DNA of 5,738 bases from an uncultured Romboutsia sp. (GTDB lineage Bacteria; Bacillota; Clostridia; Peptostreptococcales; Peptostreptococcaceae): positions 1-5,738 of the forward strand of contig CALESE010000161.1 in assembly GCA_937907205.1 (NCBI GenBank), read 5' to 3'. The position numbers and the translations under genes were made by a program. Below, piece after piece: positions 1-5,136 of the stretch. The notes beneath the pieces were generated by a model that ran no database searches, had not been told where the DNA came from, and was given only the letters and a program-made list of their open reading frames with translations. Positions within the stretch are counted from its first letter, which is position 1; every line of letters begins with the position of its first letter.

Positions 1-129
1 TGTTAACTTATTTAATAGTTTTTATACCTTTATTATTAAGTTCGTTTACTATATAGATGTATACCTTTTAATACTGGTAAAAAAGAAATATAACTAAGAA
101 TTAGTAATAAATAATATTATTTTTTAATA

Positions 130-138
130 TGGTATAAT
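130..138 (+). promoter_or_regulatory. Extended -10 promoter for the acetyltransferase gene
   Basis: The sequence TGG-TATAAT is a perfect consensus -10 hexamer (133-138) with the extended TGn motif just upstream. No good -35 hexamer is visible about 17 bases upstream, which is tolerated by extended -10 promoters. Transcription would start near 145, leaving a leader of about 30 bases before the ATG at 178. Confidence 0.55.
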
Positions 139-177
139 TAATTATATAAATAGAGTAAGGAGCTTAATATTAAATAT

Positions 178-606
178 ATGATAAGAAAATTAGAAACTAA
201 AGATATTGATAAAATAATGGATATATGGATAAATAGTTCAATTGATGGTCACAAATTTATTGATGAAAAATACTGGAGAGATAATTATGATACCGTAAAA
301 AATGTGTACATACCTATGTCAGAAGTATTTGTATATGAAGATAATAATGATATAAAAGGATTTATAGGCATATTAAATAATGAGTTTATAGGAGCTTTAT
401 TTGTTGATAAAAATAGTCAAGGATTAGGTATAGGAAGTAAGTTAATAAATTATGCATTTAATAAATATAATAAATTAAATTTAGCTGTATATAAAGATAA
501 TGAAAATGCAGTTAAGTTTTATATTAATAAAGGATTTAAGATAATAAATGAACAACAAAATGAAGACTCTGGATTTATAGAGTATATAATGGAATATTTG
601 CAATGA
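178..606 (+). CDS. GNAT family N-acetyltransferase (YiaC-like)
   Basis: This 142-residue cytoplasmic protein is a single GNAT domain, expected to move an acetyl group from acetyl-CoA to an amine. The acetyl-CoA pyrophosphate-binding motif A is QGLGIG at residues 81-86, following the beta-4 strand GALFVD (72-77). Motif B, NENAVKFYINKGF (108-120), is the usual GNAT C-terminal signature. The N-terminal part (GHKFIDEKYWRD, 24-35) resembles E. coli YiaC from memory; YiaC has been described as a lysine acetyltransferase, but the substrate here cannot be read from sequence. AAGGAG at 157-162 lies 15 bases before the ATG, longer than ideal, yet no better start exists nearby. The next gene starts 52 bases downstream with no terminator between, so the two are probably co-transcribed. 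Confidence 0.9.
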   Translation: MIRKLETKDIDKIMDIWINSSIDGHKFIDEKYWRDNYDTVKNVYIPMSEVFVYEDNNDIKGFIGILNNEFIGALFVDKNSQGLGIGSKLINYAFNKYNKLNLAVYKDNENAVKFYINKGFKIINEQQNEDSGFIEYIMEYLQ

Positions 607-658
607 TTGTATGTTTGATTTTTGGATTGAATATATTAAAATGAAAAGGAGACAGAAT

Positions 659-949
659 ATGAGAATATGCAAAACGTGTGGGGAAAAGTTTAGCTTCAAA
701 CAAAATTTAAAATCTATTTATAAAAGAGATGGTAAAATAGAATGTAAAAAATGTAATTCTATTTTCGTTTTAAAAAAAGAAAATGCATTCAGATGGATAC
801 TAGATTTTATATTAATATTTATAACGATTAGTATTTCAGAAAAAATAGGTGGAATAAAAGGTATTATTATAGCTTTAGTAATAGGATTAATTAGAGTGTT
901 TATTGATTTGAATTTAGATAATCGTTATACATTAAAATGTGATAGGTAA
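659..949 (+). CDS. Small membrane protein with CxxC...CxxC zinc-ribbon head
   Basis: This 96-residue protein of unknown function has two parts. The N-terminal head carries C4-x2-C7 and C29-x2-C32, separated by 21 residues, a pattern expected to bind one zinc ion. It resembles the small family known as cxxc_20_cxxc (TIGR04104), recalled rather than searched. Two hydrophobic segments follow, about residues 43-57 and 64-80, then a short polar tail. A longer reading frame opens at 611 (16 more residues), but AAGGAG at 646-651 sits exactly 7 bases before the ATG at 659, so 659 is the likely start. The added residues would also include part of the ribosome binding site. It follows the acetyltransferase closely and shares its terminator, suggesting an operon. 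Zinc binding and membrane location are inferences from the residues. Confidence 0.75.
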   Translation: MRICKTCGEKFSFKQNLKSIYKRDGKIECKKCNSIFVLKKENAFRWILDFILIFITISISEKIGGIKGIIIALVIGLIRVFIDLNLDNRYTLKCDR

Positions 950-981
950 AGATAGTTTATACACTATTAATTTTTATAGAA

Positions 982-1025
982 ATGGCTAGTTATTGATAAT
1001 AATTTCAATAACTTTGGCCATTTTT
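982..1025 (+). terminator. Rho-independent terminator after the zinc-ribbon gene
   Basis: The left arm ATGGC-TA-GTTATTGA (982-996) pairs with TCAATAAC-TTT-GGCCAT (1005-1021). The upper and lower helices are separated by a small internal loop. The hairpin loop is 8 bases, and a run of T follows from 1021. It closes the 178-949 transcription unit. Confidence 0.8.
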
Positions 1026-1067
1026 ATTTATTATATTAATATGGCTTATATAATAAATTTAAAATTA

Positions 1068-1076
1068 TGTTAAAAT
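1068..1076 (+). promoter_or_regulatory. Candidate extended -10 promoter for the EamA transporter
   Basis: TGT-TAAAAT is an extended -10 element 38 bases before the ATG at 1115. Overlapping alternatives are TATACT at 1077-1082 and TATAAT at 1049-1054. None has a convincing -35, so the exact start site is uncertain. The same string ATGTTAAAATT recurs at 5677-5687, ahead of the last gene in the window. Confidence 0.35.
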
Positions 1077-1114
1077 TATACTTAAGTTTATAAAATATTA
1101 TAAGGAGGTTATAT

Positions 1115-1999
1115 ATGAGCGAAATAATTAAATCAAGTAGAGTAAAAGGCATAATGTATATTATAGCATCAGCATTTGGTTTTGCACTTATGTCAGCTTG
1201 TGTAAAATTAGCTGGAGATCTACCTAATTTTCAAAAAGTATTTTTTAGAAATTTAGTATCAGCAGTAGTAGCTTTATATTTAATAATTAAACATAAAGGG
1301 AGTTTGGTTGGAAAAAAAGAAAATAGAAAGTTATTAATTTTAAGGTCAACATTTGGAACATTAGGAGTTATATTAAATTTTTATGCTATTGATAAATTAG
1401 TTTTATCAGATGCAAATATGTTAAATAAATTAAGTCCATTCTTAGTTGTAATATTATGTGCAATATTTTTAAAAGAAAAAATAAATATGACTCAAATGAG
1501 TTCTATAATTATTGCATTTATAGGAGCATTATTTATTATAAAGCCAACATTTAGTGTTGAAGTTATACCTTACATTGGAGGATTAATGGGAGCAGTATTT
1601 GCAGCATCTGCATACACTTGTTTAAGGGCTATAGGTAATAAAGAAGAGTCTTATACAATAGTATTTTTCTTCTCTATGTTCTCGTTGGTAGTAACATTAC
1701 CAATATTTTCATATGTATATGAGCCAATGCAACTATCTCAATTAATTTATTTACTTTTAGCAGGTGTATTTGCAAGTTTGGGGCAATTTGGAATAACTCT
1801 AGCATATAGATTTGCACCGGCAAAAGAAATATCTATATTTGATTACAGTAATATAATATTCTCTGCTATATTAAGTATATTTGTATTTAATCAAATGCCA
1901 GATATACTAAGTGTTTTTGGATATGTAATAATATTTTCAGCAGCATTTTATATATTCTTATATAATAAAAAACTAGATAAAATAGAAAAGGAAAAATAA
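1115..1999 (+). CDS. EamA/DMT family transporter (ten-helix permease)
   Basis: This 294-residue integral membrane protein belongs to the drug/metabolite transporter superfamily. Two EamA repeats are visible, about residues 11-144 and 153-284. Each holds about five hydrophobic helices, and the first ends with the typical hallmark of an LxEKI segment (LKEKI, 119-123) followed by a helix ending in IIKP (141-144). The second repeat contains YTCLRAIGNKE (167-177) and ends at a lysine-rich cytoplasmic tail. Length is normal for the family. Members export or import small metabolites such as amino acids, and the substrate cannot be predicted from sequence. A strong AAGGAGGT at 1102-1109 lies 5 bases before the ATG. 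It stands alone: a terminator precedes it and 178 bases separate it from the next gene. No clear terminator follows. Confidence 0.93.
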   Translation: MSEIIKSSRVKGIMYIIASAFGFALMSACVKLAGDLPNFQKVFFRNLVSAVVALYLIIKHKGSLVGKKENRKLLILRSTFGTLGVILNFYAIDKLVLSDANMLNKLSPFLVVILCAIFLKEKINMTQMSSIIIAFIGALFIIKPTFSVEVIPYIGGLMGAVFAASAYTCLRAIGNKEESYTIVFFFSMFSLVVTLPIFSYVYEPMQLSQLIYLLLAGVFASLGQFGITLAYRFAPAKEISIFDYSNIIFSAILSIFVFNQMPDILSVFGYVIIFSAAFYIFLYNKKLDKIEKEK

Positions 2000-2120
2000 A
2001 AACACCGTATAATCAATATATTATCAGAAAATTATGTAAAAATATAGACTGTTATTTAAAACGTTTTTAAGTTATTATCATATTAATAAGAGAGATACTT
2101 ATTAGCATAAATAAAAACTT

Positions 2121-2146
2121 TATTATCTATATTTGCTTAGATAATA
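2121..2146. promoter_or_regulatory. Perfect 9-bp inverted repeat upstream of hpf
   Basis: TATTATCTA (2121-2129) and TAGATAATA (2138-2146) are perfect inverted copies around an 8-base spacer. The right arm contains GATAAT (2140-2145), which would serve as a -10 hexamer for hpf. The element could therefore be an operator over the promoter, or a hairpin in the leader if transcription starts further upstream. It has no T-run, so it is not a terminator. The regulatory role is inferred. Confidence 0.4.
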
Positions 2147-2177
2147 TTGTGACTATTAGATATTGGAGGGAAACCAT

Positions 2178-2711
2178 ATGAAAATAACAATAGTTTCAAA
2201 AAAAGTTGAAGTAACAGATGCAATTAGAGATAAAATAGAAAGTAAATTTTATAAGTTAGAGAAATACATAAATAAAGATACTGAAATTAATGTGAAAATA
2301 GATGTGAAAAAGAGAAATCAAAAAATAGAGGCTACAATATTTACTCAAAATGGAACAATATTAAGAGCAGAAGAATCTCAAGAAGATCTATATTCAGCAA
2401 TAGACTTAGTATGTGATAAGTTATATAAGCAAATGAGAAAGTTAAAGACTCAAATGATAAGAAAGAATAAAAAGAATGAGAGTATAAGATTTGAGAATAT
2501 AGAAGAATATGTTGCGTGTGATAGCGAAGAATATAATGATATAAAGAAAATAAAGAAATTTAAAATAGATAAACCTATGACTTCAGATGAAGCAATATTC
2601 CAAATGGATTTATTAGGACATAATTTCTTTATATATAGAGATATAGATACAGAAGAAATTAATATAGTATATAAAAGACACAAGGGATATGGTCTTATAG
2701 AACAAATATAA
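2178..2711 (+). CDS. hpf: Ribosome hibernation promoting factor, long form
   Basis: This 177-residue protein is the long form of HPF. The N-terminal S30AE domain (about 1-97) would bind the 30S subunit near the mRNA channel and block translation in stationary phase or starvation. Visible marks are MKITIVSKKVEVTDAI at the start and the basic helix KLYKQMRKLKTQMIRKNKK. A charged linker (about 98-125) leads to the C-terminal dimerisation domain. That domain shows KPMTSDEAIFQMDLLGHNFF (132-151) and ends VYKRHKGYGLIEQI (164-177), as in long HPFs that join two ribosomes into 100S dimers. A frame also opens at TTG 2163, but GGAGGG at 2165-2170 is the ribosome binding site for the ATG at 2178 (7-base spacing). 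The gene is monocistronic with its own terminator. No clear stress sigma-factor promoter was found. Confidence 0.95.
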   Translation: MKITIVSKKVEVTDAIRDKIESKFYKLEKYINKDTEINVKIDVKKRNQKIEATIFTQNGTILRAEESQEDLYSAIDLVCDKLYKQMRKLKTQMIRKNKKNESIRFENIEEYVACDSEEYNDIKKIKKFKIDKPMTSDEAIFQMDLLGHNFFIYRDIDTEEINIVYKRHKGYGLIEQI

Positions 2712-2718
2712 AACTAAT

Positions 2719-2751
2719 AAAACGAATCTTAGATTTTAAGATTCGTTTTTT
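2719..2751 (+). terminator. Rho-independent terminator of hpf
   Basis: AAAACGAATCTTA-type arms (2719-2731 and 2737-2749) form a perfect 13-bp stem around the 5-base loop GATTT. The run of T's at 2746-2751 forms part of the right arm and the tail. It begins 7 bases after the hpf stop codon. Confidence 0.92.
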
Positions 2752-2780
2752 ACGTTTAATAAAACTATTATTATTCAAAA

Positions 2781-2879
2781 AACTGAGTATAGCCTATAAA
2801 ACTTAGTTATATCAATGTGCTATGTTTTAGGCGTAAAAATATTTTGAGCAACTTACGAAGTCGTTGACCATATGATGGA
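2781..2879. other. Non-coding stretch with nested inverted repeats
   Basis: Between hpf and the methyltransferase there is no credible gene, but several inverted repeats are packed together. AACTGAG (2781-2787) pairs with CTTAGTT (2802-2808), with one G-T pair. GCC-TA-TAAAAC (2792-2802) pairs with GTTTTAGGC (2824-2832), with a 2-base bulge. ATAGC (2789-2793) pairs with GCTAT (2819-2823). ACTT-ACG-AAGT sits at 2851-2861, and CCAT-ATG-ATGG at 2868-2878. The first three are mutually exclusive, so alternative folds are possible. The segment 2829-2879 is less AT-rich than its flanks. It could be a small RNA, a dispersed intergenic repeat, or a decayed IS200/IS605-type end, but no known riboswitch signature was recognised. 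Confidence 0.3.
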
Positions 2880-2901
2880 ATCAAATTTTAATAAAAAGAG
2901 T

Positions 2902-2930
2902 TTGAATTAATTTAATATATATAATAATAT
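2902..2930 (+). promoter_or_regulatory. Candidate promoter of the methyltransferase gene
   Basis: TTGAAT (2902-2907) and TAATAT (2925-2930) stand 17 bases apart and make a plausible vegetative promoter. A perfect TATAAT also occurs at 2920-2925 but lacks a -35 at the right distance. The ATG follows at 2977. Confidence 0.4.
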
Positions 2931-2976
2931 TGTTGTATAGAAAATTAATTTAAAACGAATGATAAGGTGTGGATAA

Positions 2977-4140
2977 ATGGAAGATTTAATAAAAGCAATT
3001 GATGAAATAACTCAAGATGACATTATAAAAATAGTTATAAGTAATAAAATAAATAAAGATGTTGAATATAATAAAATAACATTTGTATATAAAGAAACTA
3101 ATAAAAAACAATATTACCAAATAGAAAAATATACAGATAAACAAGTATTTCATGAGAATATAGATAAAACTGATTTAAAAAACAAAGTATTAGAATACTT
3201 AGAATCCAAATATAAAAATTTAGCAGCATGGTCGACTAACACAACTTTTGACTTAAAGATATCTAAAAAAGGAAAAGTATTCTTAGGTAAAAAGAAAAGT
3301 GATAATGCTAAGTTTGTTAATAAAGGTCATAACAAAGAAAAAAATTATATTCTTAAAGAAGGAATGATAATACAACCTCTTATAGATTTAGGTGTATTTA
3401 CAAAAGAAGGTAAGGTTGTTAATTCAAAATACGATAAATACAAACAAATAAATAGATTTGTTGAAATCATAGATGATGAAATCAAAAAGAATGACTATAA
3501 AGAATTAACTATATTAGATTTTGGTTGTGGTAAATCTTACTTAACATTTGTACTTTATTATTATTTTGTAGAGATAAAAAAAATAAATGTAAAGATGATA
3601 GGATTAGATTTAAAAGCTGACGTAATAAATAAATGTAATGAAATAGCTAAAGCATATAATTATGAAAATCTACATTTTGAAATTGGTGATGTAAACGGAT
3701 TTAAATATAATAATAAAGTAGACATGGTAATAACACTACATGCATGTGATACAGCTACTGATTATGCTTTATACAATGCAATAAAGTGGAATAGTAAAAT
3801 GATATTTTCTGTACCTTGTTGTCAACACGAATTTAATCATCAAATGAAGGCTGAGTCTTTAGATATACTTACAAAGTATGGTATAGTTCAAGAAAGAGTA
3901 GCTGCATTAATGACAGATGCAACTAGAGCTAATTTACTTGAAAGTGTAGGATATAAAACTCAACTTTTAGAGTTTATAGATATAGCTCATTCTCCTAAGA
4001 ATATATTAATTAGAGCATCTAAATCAAATATATCTAAGGAAAAAAGAGAAAAATCATTAAAAGAAGTTGAAACTTTAATTCAACAATTCAACTTTAAACC
4101 TACATTATTTAATTTGTTAAAAAATGACAATTTAATATAG
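2977..4140 (+). CDS. Class I SAM-dependent methyltransferase, Methyltransf_32 type
   Basis: This 387-residue cytoplasmic protein has an N-terminal region of unknown fold (about 1-125) and a Rossmann-type methyltransferase domain (about 150-350). Motif I for S-adenosylmethionine is LDFGCGKSYLT (180-190). The acidic residue after strand 2 lies in GLDLK (209-213). The motif IV region VDMVITLHACDTATDYAL (248-265), then VPCCQHE (279-285) and AHSPKN (337-342), match the Methyltransf_32 group (RRNAD1/METTL25-like) as I recall it. The LHACD and PCCQHE motifs suggest a His/Cys-rich active site. The substrate is not known to me; RNA is possible given relatives, but that is inference. AAGGTG at 2964-2969 lies 7 bases before the ATG. 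The gene is flanked by terminators, so it is transcribed alone. Its last codons form part of the terminator hairpin. Confidence 0.85.
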   Translation: MEDLIKAIDEITQDDIIKIVISNKINKDVEYNKITFVYKETNKKQYYQIEKYTDKQVFHENIDKTDLKNKVLEYLESKYKNLAAWSTNTTFDLKISKKGKVFLGKKKSDNAKFVNKGHNKEKNYILKEGMIIQPLIDLGVFTKEGKVVNSKYDKYKQINRFVEIIDDEIKKNDYKELTILDFGCGKSYLTFVLYYYFVEIKKINVKMIGLDLKADVINKCNEIAKAYNYENLHFEIGDVNGFKYNNKVDMVITLHACDTATDYALYNAIKWNSKMIFSVPCCQHEFNHQMKAESLDILTKYGIVQERVAALMTDATRANLLESVGYKTQLLEFIDIAHSPKNILIRASKSNISKEKREKSLKEVETLIQQFNFKPTLFNLLKNDNLI

Positions 4141-4189
4141 AAAAGAGACCTTATAAATAAATCTTATAAGGTCTCTTTTCTATATTAAA
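4131..4189. terminator. Perfect 26-bp hairpin terminator overlapping the methyltransferase stop
   Basis: The left arm 4131-4156 and right arm 4164-4189 are perfect reverse complements over 26 bp, around the 7-base loop ATAAATC. The core is GAGACCTTATAA / TTATAAGGTCTC, with AAAA before and TTTTC after. It could thus terminate transcription in either direction. The left arm starts at the third base of the Asn codon and includes the last two codons and the TAG stop. No convergent gene follows, so the symmetry is not needed for the neighbours seen here. Confidence 0.85.
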
Positions 4190-4190
4190 A

Positions 4191-4204
4191 ATAGTTATAA
4201 CTAT
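4191..4204. repeat. Perfect 14-nt palindrome
   Basis: ATAGTTATAACTAT is an exact palindrome immediately after the methyltransferase terminator and 120 bases before the repeat-protein gene. It could be a protein binding site, but in such AT-rich DNA it may also be chance. Confidence 0.3.
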
Positions 4205-4251
4205 AAAATGTTAGCTTGAATAATGTTAAAAAATAGATTATGTTTTTTACA

Positions 4252-4277
4252 AAAGTATATTGTATACAACATACTTT
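4252..4277. promoter_or_regulatory. 26-nt near-perfect palindrome over the repeat-protein promoter (operator candidate)
   Basis: The outer arms AAAGTAT (4252-4258) and ATACTTT (4271-4277) flank the inner palindrome TTGTATACAA (4260-4269). The only non-pairing bases are A4259 and C4270. Two promoter readings are possible and both overlap it. One is TTTACA (4246-4251) and CATACT (4270-4275) with an 18-base spacer. The other is TTGTAT (4260-4265) and TATAAT (4283-4288) with a 17-base spacer. Such placement is typical of a dimeric repressor site, and with the first reading also of a MerR-type site between -35 and -10. The cognate regulator is not encoded in the window. Confidence 0.55.
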
Positions 4278-4288
4278 AAGGTTATAAT
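4260..4288 (+). promoter_or_regulatory. Candidate promoter of the repeat-protein gene
   Basis: TTGTAT (4260-4265) is 17 bases from a perfect TATAAT (4283-4288), placing the start near 4295 and the leader at about 30 bases. The -35 lies in the centre of the palindrome. CATACTTTA at 4270-4278 also fits the CATAnnnTA form of a sporulation sigma-K -10, but a matching -35 at normal spacing is not seen. Confidence 0.45.
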
Positions 4289-4323
4289 AATGTATATTCA
4301 AATTTACATACGGGGTGATTACA

Positions 4324-4956
4324 ATGAAAAGCTTAAAAGGAACGTTATTTAATTTAAAAAATGAATTATCAGGATTAATAAATACAATGTTAGTATCAGA
4401 AAGAATAAATAGTCAAAGATGTGTAGCACAAAATATAGATACAACAAAAACAATAATAGACCATAAAGATGAAAGTAATGAATTTTCTCAAGAGGATTTA
4501 AATAGTATGGGAAAAGAATTACGTTTACTAACATCTGAAATAAAGGGAATAGCAAAGACTATATTAGTATCAGAAAGAATAAATAGCCAAAGATGTGTAG
4601 CGCAAGATATAGATACAACAAAAACAATAATAGATCATAAAGATGAAAGCAATGAATTTACAAAAGAAGATATAAAAGAATTAGCAGATGAAGCTAAGGG
4701 TATAGTGCAAACTATATTAGTATCAGAAAGAATAAATAGTCAAAGATGCGTAGCACAAGATATAGATACAACAAAAACAATAATAGATCACAAAGACGAG
4801 AGTAAAGAAATAGAAAAGTCTGATATACAAGGATTAGTAACTGAATTAAGAGGATTAGTAAAAATGATGTTAGTATCAGAGAGAATAAATAGTCAAAGAT
4901 GTGTAGCACAAGATATAGACACAACAAAGACAATAATAGATTATGAAGAAAAATAA
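4324..4956 (+). CDS. Protein of four near-identical Cys-containing repeats, unknown function
   Basis: I do not recognise this 210-residue protein. It consists only of four linker-plus-core units. The cores start at residues 23, 81, 132 and 183; each reads LVSERINSQRCVAQ, then N or D, then IDTTKTIID, usually followed by HKDES. There is one Cys per unit (33, 91, 142, 193) and none elsewhere. The linkers vary but keep an amphipathic helical pattern, for example I117, L120, A124, I127, I131 with 3-4 spacing. Linker 2 is exactly seven residues longer than the others. There is no signal peptide, membrane segment or Trp. A frame opens at GTG 4315, but GGGGTG at 4312-4317 is the ribosome binding site for the ATG at 4324 (6-base spacing). 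It is a single-gene unit under a palindromic operator candidate. A binding scaffold, metal or thiol protein, or multi-copy peptide precursor are possible; none is shown. Confidence 0.85.
   Translation: MKSLKGTLFNLKNELSGLINTMLVSERINSQRCVAQNIDTTKTIIDHKDESNEFSQEDLNSMGKELRLLTSEIKGIAKTILVSERINSQRCVAQDIDTTKTIIDHKDESNEFTKEDIKELADEAKGIVQTILVSERINSQRCVAQDIDTTKTIIDHKDESKEIEKSDIQGLVTELRGLVKMMLVSERINSQRCVAQDIDTTKTIIDYEEK
4390..4950 (+). repeat. Four in-gene copies of an 87-nt coding repeat
   Basis: The conserved cores lie at 4390-4476, 4564-4650, 4717-4803 and 4870-4941 (the last is cut short after the IID codons). Start-to-start distances are 174, 153 and 153 bases, all multiples of three. In the first 24 codons, 8 changes from consensus are seen across the four copies, and 7 are synonymous. 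The exception is AAT for GAT (Asn37). The linkers between cores are much less alike in DNA. The array could change copy number by recombination. Confidence 0.9.
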
Positions 4957-4982
4957 AAAGGATTAATCCTTTTTATTTTTTT
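4955..4982 (+). terminator. Terminator of the repeat-protein gene
   Basis: AAAAAGGA (4955-4962) pairs with TCCTTTTT (4967-4974) around the loop TTAA, followed by ATTTTTTT. The 20 bases 4955-4974 are an exact palindrome. The left arm begins inside the TAA stop codon (4954-4956), as compact as the terminator of the preceding gene. Confidence 0.88.
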
Positions 4983-4987
4983 ATATG

Positions 4988-5017
4988 GATTATTAAGTTT
5001 AGGGGTAGGCAATAATC
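4988..5017. repeat. 7-bp inverted repeat with a G-rich loop
   Basis: GATTATT (4988-4994) and AATAATC (5011-5017) flank a 16-base loop containing TTTAGGGGTAGGC, unusually G-rich for this window. It lies in the 180-base gap before the AroD-like gene, upstream of that gene's likely promoter. Its function is unknown. Confidence 0.25.
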
Positions 5018-5035
5018 TCAAATGGTATATTTAGA

Positions 5036-5064
5036 CTTACAATAAAATATAAGCAACATAAAAT
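5036..5064 (+). promoter_or_regulatory. Candidate promoter of the AroD-like gene
   Basis: CTTACA (5036-5041) and TAAAAT (5059-5064) are separated by 17 bases. Transcription would start near 5071, leaving a leader of about 65 bases before the ATG at 5137. Confidence 0.4.
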
Positions 5065-5136
5065 TTTTAATAGTAACAAATAATTAAATCTAAACATAAG
5101 ATGGATAGGTCTTAAATATATAGGTAGGTGAGATTA

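Noticed and set aside
8..61. Minus-strand reading giving KVYIYIVNELNNKGIKTIK and a stop, faintly like a serine-recombinase segment (LNxKGIKT)
   Set aside because: Only about 19 codons are open before an upstream stop, with no start or ribosome binding site. It is too short to support a gene or a named remnant.
23..68. TATACCTTT occurring twice (23-31 and 60-68)
   Set aside because: Nine bases of low-complexity sequence in very AT-rich DNA, with no third copy at the same spacing. Chance is likely.
481..699. Minus-strand open frame opposite the acetyltransferase and zinc-ribbon genes
   Set aside because: It has AT-rich composition typical of a shadow frame, no ribosome binding site, and overlaps two well-supported genes.
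2450..2683. Minus-strand open frame opposite hpf
   Set aside because: It lies wholly inside the well-supported HPF coding region and has no start signals.
2783..2870. tRNA or known riboswitch in the structured gap
   Set aside because: No T-loop GGTTCGA, no cloverleaf pairing, and no recognisable c-di-GMP, T-box, TPP, SAM or fluoride motifs.
4270..4278. CATACTTTA as a sporulation sigma-K or sigma-E -10 for the repeat gene
   Set aside because: The -10 form fits CATAnnnTA, but no -35 is found at the usual spacing, and the string is also explained as an arm of the palindrome.
4349..4933. Two long minus-strand open frames opposite the repeat gene (4349-4555 and 4712-4933)
   Set aside because: They mirror the repeated coding strand, have no ribosome binding sites, and give Leu/Phe/Tyr-rich nonsense peptides.
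4390..4950. Regular repeats read as a possible CRISPR array
   Set aside because: The units are 87 bases, in frame, coding, and spaced by coding linkers of multiples of three. This does not fit a CRISPR array.
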